Shown piece after piece: positions 1 to 8,425 of a DNA stretch of 64,000 bases. Within the stretch, counting starts at the first letter, position 1. Each line of letters begins with the position of its first letter. The notes below the pieces were generated by a model. The model was not told the origin of the DNA. It worked only from the letters and a program-made list of their open reading frames with translations, and searched no databases. This DNA is from Halorubrum aethiopicum (GTDB taxonomy: Archaea > Halobacteriota > Halobacteria > Halobacteriales > Haloferacaceae). The translations under genes were made by a program, and so were the position numbers. The DNA is taken from positions 744,001-808,000 of the forward strand of contig NZ_LOAJ01000001.1 of NCBI RefSeq assembly GCF_001542905.1. Direction: 5' to 3'.

Positions 1-1083
1 TTTGATCTGGGGGATCGTCTGGTGTGACTCGTCGATCACGGTGAGGAAGTCGTCGGGGAAGTAATCGAGCAGGGTGTAGGGGGCGTCGCCGGGGTCGCGG
101 TCGTCCATGTGGACGGAGTAGTTCTCGATTCCCGAGCAGTAGCCCGCCTCCCGGAGCATCTCGACGTCGAAGGTGGTGCGCTCCTCGATGCGCTGGGCCG
201 CGACGAGGTCGCCCTCCCGCTCGAAGTGGGCCACGCGCTTCTCCATCAACTCCTCGATCTCGGCGATCGCCTGCTCCAGCTTGTCGTCGGGGATCGAGTA
301 GTGCTCGGCGGGATGGAGCATGACCGCGGGCTCCTCGCTCACGACCTCGCCTTTCATCGGGTCGACTTTCACCATCCGGTCTATCTCCTCGCCCCACAGC
401 TCGACCCGGACCGCGTACCGGCCGTACATCGGGTAGATCTCGACGGTGTCGCCGCGCACCCGGAAGGTGCCCTGCGTGAAGTCCACGTCGTTGCGCTCGT
501 AGTTCAAATCGACCAGATCCGCGAGCAGCCCCTCGCGACCCACCTCCTCGCCGACCTCCAGCCGGAGGGCCATCTCGCGGTAGTTCTCGGGGTCGCCGAG
601 CCCGTAGATCGCGGAGACCGAGGCGACGACGATGACGTCGTCGCGGGTGAGAAGCGAGCGCGTCGCGGAGTGGCGCAGCCGGTCGATCTCCTCGTTTATC
701 GACATCTCCTTGTCGATGAACGTGTCCGTCTGCTCGACGTACGCCTCCGGCTGGTAGTAGTCGTAGTAGGAGACGAAGTACTCGACGGCGTTGTCGGGAA
801 ACAGCTCGCGGAACTCCTCGTACAGCTGGGCCGCGAGCGTCTTGTTGTGGGCGAGAACGAGGGTGGGCTGATCGAGTTCCTCGGCGACCCACGAGACCGT
901 GTTGGTCTTGCCGGAGCCAGTCACGCCGAGCAGCGTCTGTTTCTCCGCGCCCGCCTCGAACCCCTCGACGAGCTTCTCGATCGCCTCGGGCTGGTCGCCC
1001 GCGGGCTCGAACGGGGCGTCCACCCGGAGCGGTCTGTCGGCGGTCGGGCGGTCCTCGGAGAGGGGGGAGTCGGCGTCGCTCAC
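1..1083 (-). CDS. uvrB: UvrABC excinuclease subunit B, N-terminal part (cut by window edge)
   Basis: UvrB is the damage-verifying helicase-like subunit of bacterial-type nucleotide excision repair; it is loaded by UvrA and recruits UvrC for incision. The visible 361 residues hold the Walker A motif GVTGSGKT near residue 50, the following [14 protein letters not shown] motif, and the beta-hairpin signature [20 protein letters not shown] with its cluster of aromatic residues. The DESH helicase box lies at the window edge. The start is a GTG at 1083 giving VSDADSPL; the first 20 residues are acidic linker before the conserved [12 protein letters not shown]. The C-terminal helicase lobe and UvrC-binding tail lie outside the window. 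UvrABC genes were acquired by haloarchaea from bacteria and act alongside archaeal repair. Confidence 0.97.
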   Translation of the reverse strand, partial: MSDADSPLSEDRPTADRPLRVDAPFEPAGDQPEAIEKLVEGFEAGAEKQTLLGVTGSGKTNTVSWVAEELDQPTLVLAHNKTLAAQLYEEFRELFPDNAVEYFVSYYDYYQPEAYVEQTDTFIDKEMSINEEIDRLRHSATRSLLTRDDVIVVASVSAIYGLGDPENYREMALRLEVGEEVGREGLLADLVDLNYERNDVDFTQGTFRVRGDTVEIYPMYGRYAVRVELWGEEIDRMVKVDPMKGEVVSEEPAVMLHPAEHYSIPDDKLEQAIAEIEELMEKRVAHFEREGDLVAAQRIEERTTFDVEMLREAGYCSGIENYSVHMDDRDPGDAPYTLLDYFPDDFLTVIDESHQTIPQIK

Positions 1084-1204
1084 GATACGCGTCGTTGGCG
1101 GCGGAACCACTTGAGCGGCGCGGCCAGACGGTCGACGACGAGGTTCCCAGACAGAGAGGTCCATCGGGGGAAGACCGATTATCGGCCGGAGCGAACACCG
1201 ACCA

Positions 1205-1591
1205 GTGTCCCTCCAACTCACGCCCGTCGCCGCGGTCGGCGCCGCCCTCGTCCTGTTCGTCTGGGCCGCGTCCGGCGTCTGGGTCAACTTCGACGCGCAC
1301 GCCCGGGGAAGCGACTATCCGGCCGTCTGGGGGATCTTCGCACCGCTTTCAGGTGTTGTGCTGTTCTATTACCTGCTGTGGTGGCGGCGCGGCCGCCCCC
1401 GCCAGTGGCCGCCGTCCCGGTCGGAGCGAGCGGCCGCCACCGTCGTCGTCGCCGGGATCGGCGGCCTGATCGCCGGGAGCCTCGTGTCGCCGCCCGATCC
1501 CGCCTCGCAGTTGACCGTCTGGCCGGTCACGTTCGCCTGCTGTCTCCCCGTCGCGTACTGGCTGGTGAGGAGGCGGCTCGACGCGGCCTGA
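1205..1591 (+). CDS. Small multi-pass membrane protein, unknown function
   Basis: This 128-residue protein starts at a GTG and has about four hydrophobic segments: roughly residues 7-27, 42-60, 75-95 and 103-120. They are separated by Arg-rich cytoplasmic loops ([17 protein letters not shown]) as the positive-inside rule expects. I see no catalytic motif and do not recognise the family. A weak AT-rich element (accgattatcgg) lies about 28 bases upstream, suggesting its own leaderless promoter. It stands alone between uvrB, transcribed the other way, and the repeat element before hisG. Codon use (GC-rich third positions) supports a real gene. Confidence 0.75.
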   Translation: MSLQLTPVAAVGAALVLFVWAASGVWVNFDAHARGSDYPAVWGIFAPLSGVVLFYYLLWWRRGRPRQWPPSRSERAAATVVVAGIGGLIAGSLVSPPDPASQLTVWPVTFACCLPVAYWLVRRRLDAA

Positions 1592-1673
1592 GACGGATCT
1601 CCCGGTCGGTGGAGAAGATCGAGGTCTCCAAATCCCCAGCCGCTCAGTTATAAGACGTTGACTGCCGATCGAC

Positions 1674-1950
1674 GGTGAACACCGCCAAAGCCCCGGCCGC
1701 GAGGACTCGCGCGCTTTGCTGCGCTCCTCGTCACTCGCTTCGCTCGTTCCTGCGGTGCTTGCTGCAGCGTGCTTCGTCCTCGCGGCCGCCCCTTTGAGTC
1801 CCACCCCGCACCGCTCCGCACAGCAGCCTCACGCCTCCCCAGCCTCGTCGCTCACTTCGGGGCTCCCCGCTGGTCGCCCACTCCCTCGCGACTCCCTCGC
1901 GGGCTGGCTCGCGGCCGCCGGTGGCGGCCGCTCGCAGGCGCGCCACCGCG
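1674..1950 (+). repeat. Long copy 1 of a dispersed intergenic repeat
   Basis: This copy begins with ggtgaacaccgccaaagccc, continues with ccggccgcgaggactcg, and has the internal block cccctttgagtcccacccc and the block cctccccagcctcg. It ends in a GC-rich inverted repeat followed by ggcgcgccaccg. The same blocks in the same order occur at 45684-45996, and reduced forms occur at 34218-34290 and 44438-44510. It fills most of the 424-base gap before hisG. No plausible protein is encoded; open frames across it are not conserved in reading frame. Confidence 0.8.
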
Positions 1951-2015
1951 ACGGGTCTCTCGTTCCGTCGCTCCCCGGACGAAAACGTTTCCCGCACGCC
2001 CCGCGACCCTCCCGT

Positions 2016-2906
2016 ATGCGCATCGCCGTCCCCAACAAGGGCCGCCTGCACGAGCCGACGCTCTCGCTGTTGGAGCGCGCCGGGCTCCACGTCGAGGAGA
2101 CCGCGGACCGACAGCTGTACGCCGAGACGGTCGATCCCGACGTGACCGTCCTCTACGTCCGCGCGGCCGACATCCCCGAGTACGTGCGCGACGGCGCGGC
2201 CGACCTCGGCGTCACGGGGTTGGACCAGGCCGCCGAGTCCGGCGGCGTCGTCTCGGATCCCGCGGACGCGTCCGACGACGACCTCGTCGACGTGCTCGAT
2301 CTGGGATACGGCTCCTGCCGGCTCGTCCTCGCCGCGCCCGAGGACGGCGACGTCGAGACGGTCGAGGACCTGACCGGGAGGACGATCGCCACCGAGTTCC
2401 CGACCGTCACCCGGAGCTACCTCGAGCGCGTGGGCGTCGACGCCGACGTGGTCACCGTCACCGGCGCGACCGAGCTCACCCCCCACGTCGAGATGGCCGA
2501 CGCCATCGTCGACATCACCTCCACGGGGACGACCCTGAAGGTGAACCGCCTCGCCGTGATCGACGACGTGCTCGACTCCTCGGTCCGGCTGTTCGCCCGC
2601 CCCGACGTCGTCTCCGACCCGAAGGTCGAGCAGGTCGTCACCGCCTTCGAGTCCGTACTGGCCGCCGACGGCCGCCGCTACCTGATGATGAACGCCCCGA
2701 CGGATCGCCTCGAGGAGGTGAAGGACGTGATCCCCGGACTCGGCGGCCCGACCGTGATGGACGTCGAGGCCGACGCGGAGGGAAACGGCATGGTCGCGGT
2801 CCACGCCGTCGTCGAGGAGCGCGACGCGTTCGCGACCATCTCGGAGCTGAAGGCGGTCGGCGCGAGCGGCATCCTCGTCACCGAGATCGAACGGCTCGTG
2901 GAGTAG
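2016..2906 (+). CDS. hisG: ATP phosphoribosyltransferase
   Basis: HisG catalyses the first step of histidine synthesis, joining ATP and PRPP to give phosphoribosyl-ATP. The 296-residue protein has the long form: a periplasmic-binding-like catalytic domain beginning [16 protein letters not shown], the PRPP-loop region with [12 protein letters not shown] near residues 168-180, and a C-terminal ACT-like regulatory domain of about 75 residues ending [11 protein letters not shown]. The long form does not need HisZ and is normally feedback-inhibited by histidine through that last domain. The start is fixed by the conserved N-terminus. It stands alone here, 66 bases after repeat copy 1, so the repeat borders its promoter. 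Confidence 0.97.
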   Translation: MRIAVPNKGRLHEPTLSLLERAGLHVEETADRQLYAETVDPDVTVLYVRAADIPEYVRDGAADLGVTGLDQAAESGGVVSDPADASDDDLVDVLDLGYGSCRLVLAAPEDGDVETVEDLTGRTIATEFPTVTRSYLERVGVDADVVTVTGATELTPHVEMADAIVDITSTGTTLKVNRLAVIDDVLDSSVRLFARPDVVSDPKVEQVVTAFESVLAADGRRYLMMNAPTDRLEEVKDVIPGLGGPTVMDVEADAEGNGMVAVHAVVEERDAFATISELKAVGASGILVTEIERLVE

Positions 2907-2936
2907 CGGCCGCCGCGCCGCGCGCCGGCGCTCGCG

Positions 2937-3197
2937 TCAGGCTCCCTCGCCGTCCCCGGCGATCAGTTCCTCCTTCCCGGCGCGCGACAGCGACTTGATC
3001 GCGTGTTCGCGCGCGAGCGCCGCCGACCGCGAGTCGAACGACTCGACGTGTCGCAGCGTCACCGGGGTGCGACCGCGGGTGTACTTGGCTCCCTCGCCCG
3101 CGTCGTGTTCGGCGACCCGCCGCTCCACGTCGGTGGTGTACCCCGTGTAGAGGGTGCCGTCGGCGCACTCGATCACGTACACGTGGTGGTCGGACAC
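2937..3197 (-). CDS. GIY-YIG domain small protein (UPF0213/YhbQ-like)
   Basis: The 86-residue protein consists almost wholly of one GIY-YIG nuclease-type fold: the HVYVIECADGTLYTGYTTDV segment gives the paired YVI...YTGY motifs, followed by the conserved Arg region VERRVAEHDAGEGAKYTRGR and a C-terminal basic helix. Stand-alone proteins of this size are common and may act on damaged or branched DNA; the activity here is inferred from the family. It starts at a GTG four bases after the stop of larB and is probably co-transcribed with it. Confidence 0.88.
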   Translation of the reverse strand: MSDHHVYVIECADGTLYTGYTTDVERRVAEHDAGEGAKYTRGRTPVTLRHVESFDSRSAALAREHAIKSLSRAGKEELIAGDGEGA

Positions 3198-3201
3198 GGG
3201 T

Positions 3202-4002
3202 TCAGTTCCCGCCGTCTATCGCGCGGGCGATGAGCCCCGCCTGCGCGCCGGCGACGAACCCGGCGTCGACGTTCACCGTCGTGAGGGCGGTACACGACTG
3301 GAGCGCCCCGGCGAGCGCGGCCGCGCCCTCGCCGCCCTCGCCGTACCCCGTCGAGACGGGAACCGCGATCACGGGCGCGGCGACCAGCCCGGCGACCACC
3401 GTGGGCAGCGCCCCCTCGCGGCCGGCCGCGACGACGACGACGTCGGCCTCCCGGATCCGCGCTATCTGGTCGAGCAGCCGGTCGAGGTTCGCGACGCCGA
3501 CGTCCTCGACCCGATCGACGCTCGCGCCGATCTCGCGGGCGACGACCTCCGCCTCGCCCGCCACGGGCGCGTCGGCGGTCCCGGCGGTCACGACCGCGAC
3601 GGTCGCGGCGAGTTCCGGCGGCTCGAACCCCGCGGCGTGGACGACGACGGTGCGGGTCACCTCGTCGTGGTCGACGTCGGCCTCCGGCGCGGCGTCCCCG
3701 ACGGCCTCCCTGACCGCCGCCGCGTGGTCGGGGCTCGCGCGAGTCACGAGCGCCCGGCCCGTCGTCTCCAGAGCCGTCGTCGCCAGTGCCGCCGTCTCGG
3801 CGGGGCGTTTCCCCTCGGCGAGGACCGCCTCCGGGATACCGCGGCGATCCTCGCGGGCGGAGTCGAACCGACCCGCGGCCGTCGTCGCGTACCCCGCGAT
3901 CCGTGACTCCGCCTCCGAGACGCCGATCTCCCCGCTCGCGAGCGCCTCCAGCGTTCCGCGAACCGTCGATCCGTCCGTTCCGCGCTGTCTCTCCTCGCGC
4001 AT
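3202..4002 (-). CDS. larB: Nickel-pincer cofactor biosynthesis protein LarB
   Basis: LarB carboxylates and hydrolyses nicotinic acid adenine dinucleotide in the first step of the nickel-pincer nucleotide pathway. The 266-residue protein has a PurE/AIRC-like C-terminal domain with the glycine- and alanine-rich segments VVVVAAGREGALPTVVAGL and PVIAVPVSTGYGEGGEG, and ends with NVDAGFVAGAQAGLIA. The N-terminal 90 residues match the LarB-specific region. I chose the ATG at 4002 (MREERQRG). A longer frame to 4098 runs into a TATA-like box (cttatatatttt, minus strand, 4099-4112) that should lie upstream of the transcript. larC and larE are not in the window. Confidence 0.88.
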   Translation of the reverse strand: MREERQRGTDGSTVRGTLEALASGEIGVSEAESRIAGYATTAAGRFDSAREDRRGIPEAVLAEGKRPAETAALATTALETTGRALVTRASPDHAAAVREAVGDAAPEADVDHDEVTRTVVVHAAGFEPPELAATVAVVTAGTADAPVAGEAEVVAREIGASVDRVEDVGVANLDRLLDQIARIREADVVVVAAGREGALPTVVAGLVAAPVIAVPVSTGYGEGGEGAAALAGALQSCTALTTVNVDAGFVAGAQAGLIARAIDGGN

Positions 4003-4098
4003 GTTCGACCCGTCGGGACGCACGGGTTCGTAGCCGTCGATCCGCGACGGATCCCCTCGGCCCGCCGTTCCGATCCCCGGCGCGGCCCGACGCTCCAC

Positions 4099-4112
4099 AA
4101 AATATATAAGTC
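4099..4112 (-). promoter_or_regulatory. TATA-like box upstream of larB
   Basis: The AT-rich block aaaatatataag (plus strand) is the only such patch in the larB upstream region. It predicts a transcript start near 4078 and a leader of about 75 bases before the ATG at 4002. The block is close to symmetric and could also be read rightward, but the histone-fold gene has its own closer box. Confidence 0.5.
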
Positions 4113-4175
4113 ACCCGCTCGGCACCCCGCCCTGAACCGCCCGCACGGCGTCCCTCGCGGGCGAATTCAGGAACT

Positions 4176-4184
4176 CTTATTAAC
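4176..4184 (+). promoter_or_regulatory. TATA-like box for the DUF1931 gene
   Basis: The sequence cttattaac is centred about 28 bases before the ATG at 4208. This is the spacing expected for a leaderless archaeal transcript. Confidence 0.6.
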
Positions 4185-4207
4185 TATCGACGGATACCCA
4201 CGACCGC

Positions 4208-4375
4208 ATGGCAGACCTCATTGTCAAGGCGGCAGTCAAGGAAGCCCTGGACGACAAGAACGTCGCTTCGGACTTCTACGACGCGCTGGACGAAGAAGTG
4301 GACGAGCTGCTCGAAGACGCCGCACGCCGCGCCGAGGCCAACGACCGGAAGACGGTCCAGCCTCGCGACCTGTAA
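4208..4375 (+). CDS. DUF1931 small histone-fold-like protein
   Basis: This 55-residue acidic protein begins MADLIVKAAVKEALDDKNVA and ends ANDRKTVQPRDL. It is helical with the spacing of a histone-fold half, and the closing RKTVQPRDL resembles the end of the histone fold. Members of DUF1931 are short archaeal and bacterial proteins with a histone-like fold; DNA binding is inferred, not shown. Its codons and promoter are typical and a T-rich patch (cgttttctttcg, about 4390) just after the stop may end the transcript. It is too short to be found by length-based gene calling. Confidence 0.88.
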   Translation: MADLIVKAAVKEALDDKNVASDFYDALDEEVDELLEDAARRAEANDRKTVQPRDL

Positions 4376-4448
4376 GGCGTCCGACCCTGCCGTTTTCTTT
4401 CGACCCGATCCCCGAACAGCGGCCGCCATCGCCCGATCGCGGCTCCCG

Positions 4449-4526
4449 TGTGGTCACGCCTTCCGACGGTCACGCCCTCTGGCAGTCACGCTCTCCGGCA
4501 GTCACGCCCTCCGCAGTCACGCCTCC
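4449..4526. repeat. Five degenerate 14-16-base tandem units at the 3' end of rpiA
   Basis: Read on the minus strand, units of the type ggagggcgtgactgcc follow one another five times. The first unit contains the last codons of rpiA (GCG-TGA), so the array looks like repeated copying of the rpiA stop region into its 3' flank. It occupies most of the gap between rpiA and the DUF1931 gene. Confidence 0.75.
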
Positions 4527-5266
4527 AGTATCCGAACACCCTCGGCGGTCCCGACGTGGACCTCGTCGGCGAGCCCGACGAACAGCCCGTGTTCGAGCAC
4601 GCCGGGCGTCCCCGCGAGGGTCCCCGAGAGCGCCTCCGGCTCCGGGATCTCGCCGAACGCGCAGTCGAGAAGGAGGTTCCCGTTGTCAGTGACGACGGGA
4701 CCGTCCTTCCGTTCGGCTCGTCGGAGCGTCGCCTCCCCGCCGGCCGCCCGCACCGCCTCGGCGACGACGCCGCGGGCGCTCGGGAGGACCTCCACCGGAA
4801 CCGCCCGGTCGAGGACCGCGGCCTCCTTCGAGGGGTCGGCGACGACGACGAACCGCTCCGCGGCCGAATCGACGAGCTTCTCGCGGGCGTGCGCGCCGCC
4901 GCCGCCCTTGATCAGGTCCAGGTCGCCGGCGACGCGGTCGGCTCCGCCGTCGCTCGAGTTCTCCCCGCCGACGGCGACCTGGTCGGCCCCGTCGACGGCG
5001 ACGTCGATCCCCGCCGCGTCCGGACCCGTGACCTCGTCGAGGTCGACGAGGGGGATCCCCGCCTCGAGGGCGCGCTCGCGGCTCGCGAAGGAGGTCGCCA
5101 CGCCGCGGACGTCGAGCCCGGCGTCGACGCGCGCGCCGATCGCGCGGATCGCGTGGGCGGCCGTCGACCCGGTTCCGAGGCCCACCACGTCGCCGTCGTC
5201 GACCGCCTCAGCGGCCGACTCGCCGGCCCGTCGCTTCATCGCGTCGCTGCCGCCGGTCGTCTTCAT
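4517..5266 (-). CDS. rpiA: Ribose-5-phosphate isomerase A
   Basis: RpiA interconverts ribose 5-phosphate and ribulose 5-phosphate. The 249-residue sequence has the phosphate-binding GLGTGSTAAHAI motif, the catalytic DVAVDGADQV region (catalytic Asp), and the GGGGAHAREK lysine motif. Length fits the family. The start is an ATG at 5266 (MKTTGGSDAMKRRAG); the ATG nine codons later is also possible. In haloarchaea, which lack a full oxidative pentose phosphate route, it supplies ribose for nucleotides. It lies just after orc, on the same strand, with a gap of about 120 bases. Confidence 0.96.
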   Translation of the reverse strand: MKTTGGSDAMKRRAGESAAEAVDDGDVVGLGTGSTAAHAIRAIGARVDAGLDVRGVATSFASRERALEAGIPLVDLDEVTGPDAAGIDVAVDGADQVAVGGENSSDGGADRVAGDLDLIKGGGGAHAREKLVDSAAERFVVVADPSKEAAVLDRAVPVEVLPSARGVVAEAVRAAGGEATLRRAERKDGPVVTDNGNLLLDCAFGEIPEPEALSGTLAGTPGVLEHGLFVGLADEVHVGTAEGVRILEA

Positions 5267-5386
5267 GATCCCGCGTGCGGGCGGGGAGGGTGAAAAGGCG
5301 TCGGCCCGGCCGATCGACGCCTTCGGGCCGCGCCGTCTCCCCGGCGTCACGCCTCGACCCGCCCGGTCCACCGCCGCCTTCGTCGC

Positions 5387-6514
5387 TCACTCCAGCCGGT
5401 CCAGCACCGCCTCGGCGTCGTACGCGAGGGTGAGCTCGCGCGAGCGCCCGCGCCCCTCGACGTCGGCGTACTCGGCGTCGATCACGCCGAGCTGGTCGAG
5501 CTTGTTGATGATCTCCGAGTAGCGGGTGTAGCCGAGGTCCGTCTCCTCGTGGAACGCCTCGTACACCGCCCCGGCCTGCTCGCCGTCGTTGGCCGCGAGC
5601 ACGCGGACGAGCGCGCGCTCGGAGTCGGAGAGCCCACGGAGCGACCGCGAGAGGTGGACGTGTTTCGACTTGTCGTAGGCGGACTCGACGTCCTCGGTCG
5701 CGATCGACTTCGAGGCGCGCATCTCGGCGTTGAGCCCCGCGCGACGCAGGAGGTCGATCCCGACGCGGAGGTCGCCGCTCTCGGCGGTCAAGTCGGCGAC
5801 CCGGTCCAGCTCGGCGTCGCCGATCACGCCCTCGTGGAAGCCGCGCTTCGCGCGCTCGCCGAGGATGTCGTAGATCTCCGTCGCGTCGTACACCGGGAAG
5901 TACACCTCCTCGGGGCGGAACACCGACTGGACCCGGCCGTCGAGGTCGTCGATGACGTCGAGCGAGAGGTCCGAGGAGACGACGATCACGCCGATCTTCG
6001 CGCCGGAGTGCGCCTCGTGGGCGCGCAGGAGCGAGTAGAGCGTGTCGGAGGCCTCGTTCTCGTAGAAGAGGTAGTTCACGTCGTCGAGGGCGACCACGAG
6101 CACCTCGTCTTCCTCGACGAGCCGGTCCGTGATCTGGCCGAACAGCTTCTTGAAGGAGATCCCCGAGGAGGGCGGCTCGTACTCGAAGATCCCCTCGAAG
6201 AGCCGGGAGAAGACGGCGTAGCGCGTCGAGTCGACCTGGCAGTTCACGCGGACGGTCCGCACCTCGGTGCGCGCGCGCAGCTCCGAGAAGAGCTTCTGGA
6301 CCGCGGTGGTCTTGCCCGTCCCCGGCGGTCCCCGGACGATCGTGTTGAGCGGGCGGGAGCCGCGGACGGCCGGCCGGAGCGCGTACTTCAGGCTCTCGAG
6401 CTGGCTCTCGCGGTGGCGGAACGTCTCGGGGACGTGGTCGATCTCGAAGACCGACTCGTCGCGGAACACCGACTCGTCCCACGAGAGCATGTCGTCGTCG
6501 GCGTCCCCGGGCAT
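5387..6514 (-). CDS. Orc1/Cdc6-type replication initiator
   Basis: This 375-residue AAA+ protein carries Walker A GPPGTGKTT near residue 64, a Walker B of the form VLVVALDDVNYL near residue 140, sensor 1 (IGVIVVSSDL), the sensor 2 region (GDLRVGIDLLRRAG), and a C-terminal winged helix ending at LTLAYDAEAVLDRL. Haloarchaea encode many such proteins, some tied to an origin and others not. Walker B reads DD where most Orc1 proteins have DE. I see no origin-recognition boxes or unwinding element beside it, so it may be an orphan paralogue. Transcribed alone from an unclear promoter. Confidence 0.93.
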   Translation of the reverse strand: MPGDADDDMLSWDESVFRDESVFEIDHVPETFRHRESQLESLKYALRPAVRGSRPLNTIVRGPPGTGKTTAVQKLFSELRARTEVRTVRVNCQVDSTRYAVFSRLFEGIFEYEPPSSGISFKKLFGQITDRLVEEDEVLVVALDDVNYLFYENEASDTLYSLLRAHEAHSGAKIGVIVVSSDLSLDVIDDLDGRVQSVFRPEEVYFPVYDATEIYDILGERAKRGFHEGVIGDAELDRVADLTAESGDLRVGIDLLRRAGLNAEMRASKSIATEDVESAYDKSKHVHLSRSLRGLSDSERALVRVLAANDGEQAGAVYEAFHEETDLGYTRYSEIINKLDQLGVIDAEYADVEGRGRSRELTLAYDAEAVLDRLE

Positions 6515-6655
6515 GGGGGTACCACTCCCCGCCGGTCACTTAACGGTTGCCCGGCCGCGGCGAAACTGAAAACCCGTCCGCGGGCGGTCGAACCGCGCGG
6601 TCCTCGGGCGTTCGGTTTCACTCTCACGTCGCTTCGACCCCGAGCTCGTCCGCGG

Positions 6656-7789
6656 TCACGTCGCCCGCGACGAGCCCCGTTCGCGCTCCAGGACCAACAC
6701 GTGTCTCGTCAGCGACCGGTGAACCCGGCGCTCGAAGGCGGCGACGACCTCCCATCCCGCCTCGCGGGCGGGTCGACGCCAGTCACGGTCGGCGACCATC
6801 ACGGCGCGCGGCGCGACGCGGGCGGCCTCCGTCAGCGCGCCGGCGACGAGGTCCGCGAGCTCGTGGCGGGCGATCTTGGACTGTCTGCCGTAGGGCGCGT
6901 CGAAGGCGACGCCGTCGACCGCGTCGTCGACGAGCGGGAGGTCCGTGGCGTCGCCGCGGGCGACGTGCCAGCTCGGCCCGTCGCCCGCATCGTTCACGTC
7001 CCCGTCGTCGCCACCGTCCCCACCGCCCTCGTCGCCCCGGTCGTCTCCCACGTACGCACGGAGGTTCTCTCTCGTCCCGCGGACCATCTTCGCCTGGGCG
7101 TCGCAGGCGACCGCGTCGGCCCCGACGAGCCCCGCCTCCAGCGGGAGCCCGCCGGTCCCGCACATCGGGTCGAGCAGGGTTCGGTCGGGGGCCGCGCCGG
7201 CGAGGTTGACGTAGGCGCGGGCGTCCGCGGGTGCCATGCTCCCCGGCTGGAAGAAGGGCCGGTCGGTCGGATCCGGCGCGAAGTCGCGGGCGGCCTCCAG
7301 AGCCGCCCAGCCGAGCGCGCAGACGGAGGCGCTCTCGCCGTCCGCCCCGGCGACCGCGTCGTGGTCGGCGCGCTCGCCCGCCGCGAACAGCGCGCGCAGG
7401 ACGTGGTCGGGGTCGTCGAGGTCGACCGAAAAGCCGCGGTCGACGAGGACGCTCCCGAGCGCGCGCTCGGCGTCGGTCGTGGAGGCGTCGGCCGTGTTCC
7501 GGACGTTGCGGGCGCGAACCGCGACGCTTCCCGTCCGGTCGAGCGGCGCGGCCTCGAGGGCGGCGACCGCCGAGGCGACCGTCGCGTCCGTCCGGGCGAT
7601 CGCCTCGTGGGCGGCGCGGGTGTACGCCAGCCGCTCGACGCCCTCGCCGACGCTCCCGGCGGCCGCCACCCCCGGCGCGAGGAGTTCGACGCCGGTCGCG
7701 GCCGTCGCCGCCTCGCAGGCCGCGAACGCGTCCGTCTCCCCCGCGAGTTCGAGCCAGTACACGCCGGATGCTCCGCGACGGCGTCGCAT
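6656..7789 (-). CDS. trmG10: tRNA (guanine(10)-N2)-dimethyltransferase
   Basis: The enzyme dimethylates N2 of guanine 10 in archaeal tRNA, helping the fold of the D-arm. The 377-residue protein has an N-terminal THUMP-containing region (about residues 1-150) and a C-terminal Rossmann methyltransferase with the SAM motif LLDPMCGTGGLPLEAGL and the catalytic motif FDAPYGRQSK, a variant of the N-methyltransferase (N/D)PPY box. A Gly/Asp-rich insert of about 20 residues (DDRGDEGGGDGGDDGDVND) sits in the methyltransferase domain and is probably a surface loop. The start ATG at 7789 follows a TATA-like box at 7828-7836. Confidence 0.92.
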   Translation of the reverse strand: MRRRRGASGVYWLELAGETDAFAACEAATAATGVELLAPGVAAAGSVGEGVERLAYTRAAHEAIARTDATVASAVAALEAAPLDRTGSVAVRARNVRNTADASTTDAERALGSVLVDRGFSVDLDDPDHVLRALFAAGERADHDAVAGADGESASVCALGWAALEAARDFAPDPTDRPFFQPGSMAPADARAYVNLAGAAPDRTLLDPMCGTGGLPLEAGLVGADAVACDAQAKMVRGTRENLRAYVGDDRGDEGGGDGGDDGDVNDAGDGPSWHVARGDATDLPLVDDAVDGVAFDAPYGRQSKIARHELADLVAGALTEAARVAPRAVMVADRDWRRPAREAGWEVVAAFERRVHRSLTRHVLVLERERGSSRAT

Positions 7790-7814
7790 GAGGGTGGCGG
7801 ATCCGGACGCTCAC

Positions 7815-8082
7815 CGTTCGAGACCAATATATACAAATTGATATAAACTACGAATTACTACTTATCATAGTAATAGATGACTAAATCTACCGTTATATGT
7901 GTTATTTGGTCTATAACCGCTTCTAGAGTATTAATTCTATACAAACACTACAAATATATACTTTCTCTGTTTCTAGTCTATATCTGTATCGGCGTACGTA
8001 TCGCGTTCTCGGCGTAACCGGATCAATTCTTCCAATAACATACTTTTTCAATCATATACGGAAAAATTATATATCGGTCCCG
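7815..8082. other. AT-rich geneless island
   Basis: About 270 bases are strikingly AT-rich in a GC-rich genome. They include aatatatac, attactacttatcatagt and several tatat runs. Only the right-hand end is explained, as the promoter of trmG10. No open frame, ORB-like origin motif or insertion-sequence end is visible. It may be a remnant of transferred DNA or a large regulatory region. Confidence 0.7.
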
Positions 8083-8399
8083 TAGGCGTCGTCTTGCGAC
8101 GGGGCGTCTCCGGTTCATGGCTCCCTCGGAGCGCCGACGGCGTGGGTGGATCTCGCGCGTCGTCGGCTCGAACGCCGCGTTTCGCCCGGATCCGGGTTAT
8201 TTCCACCCGATTCCGGCGGTCGTCCGGCGTGTGCGTGCTCGAGCGGCGGGAATACGTGTGCCTCTGGATGACCGTTCGTGTCGCTCGGTCGTCGGGTCCG
8301 CTCGATCGTCGGGTCGTTCGATCGCCGTTCGCGCCTCTCGTCTCGTGCCTCCCGTCTCGTGCCTCCCGTCTCGCGTCCTCTCGCTCCGTCGGCTCAGCG
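8083..8399. repeat. Geneless stretch with a short 14-base tandem repeat
   Basis: This region between the AT-rich island and the FAH-family gene holds no gene I can support. At 8340-8381 the unit gtctcgtgcctccc occurs twice exactly and a third time in degraded form. Nearby, tcgatcgtcgggtc-like segments also recur (about 8290-8325). Confidence 0.6.
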
Positions 8400-8420
8400 G
8401 CGTCTCGGGGGTCGAGACGC
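8400..8420 (-). terminator. Hairpin just downstream of the FAH-family gene
   Basis: gcgtctcg and cgagacgc form a perfect 8-base-pair stem around a 5-base loop, five bases beyond the stop codon at 8426. Position suggests a transcript end or 3' stabilising structure; there is no T-run next to it. Confidence 0.45.
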
Positions 8421-8425
8421 GGGCG

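Noticed and set aside
4003-4098. Longer larB start at a GTG (4098)
   Set aside because: The extension is Arg/Pro-rich and its start touches the only TATA-like box, which must lie upstream of the transcript.
7815-8082. Replication origin near the orc/cdc6 gene
   Set aside because: AT-rich, but 1.3 kb from orc with trmG10 between, and no G-rich origin-recognition repeats are visible on either strand.
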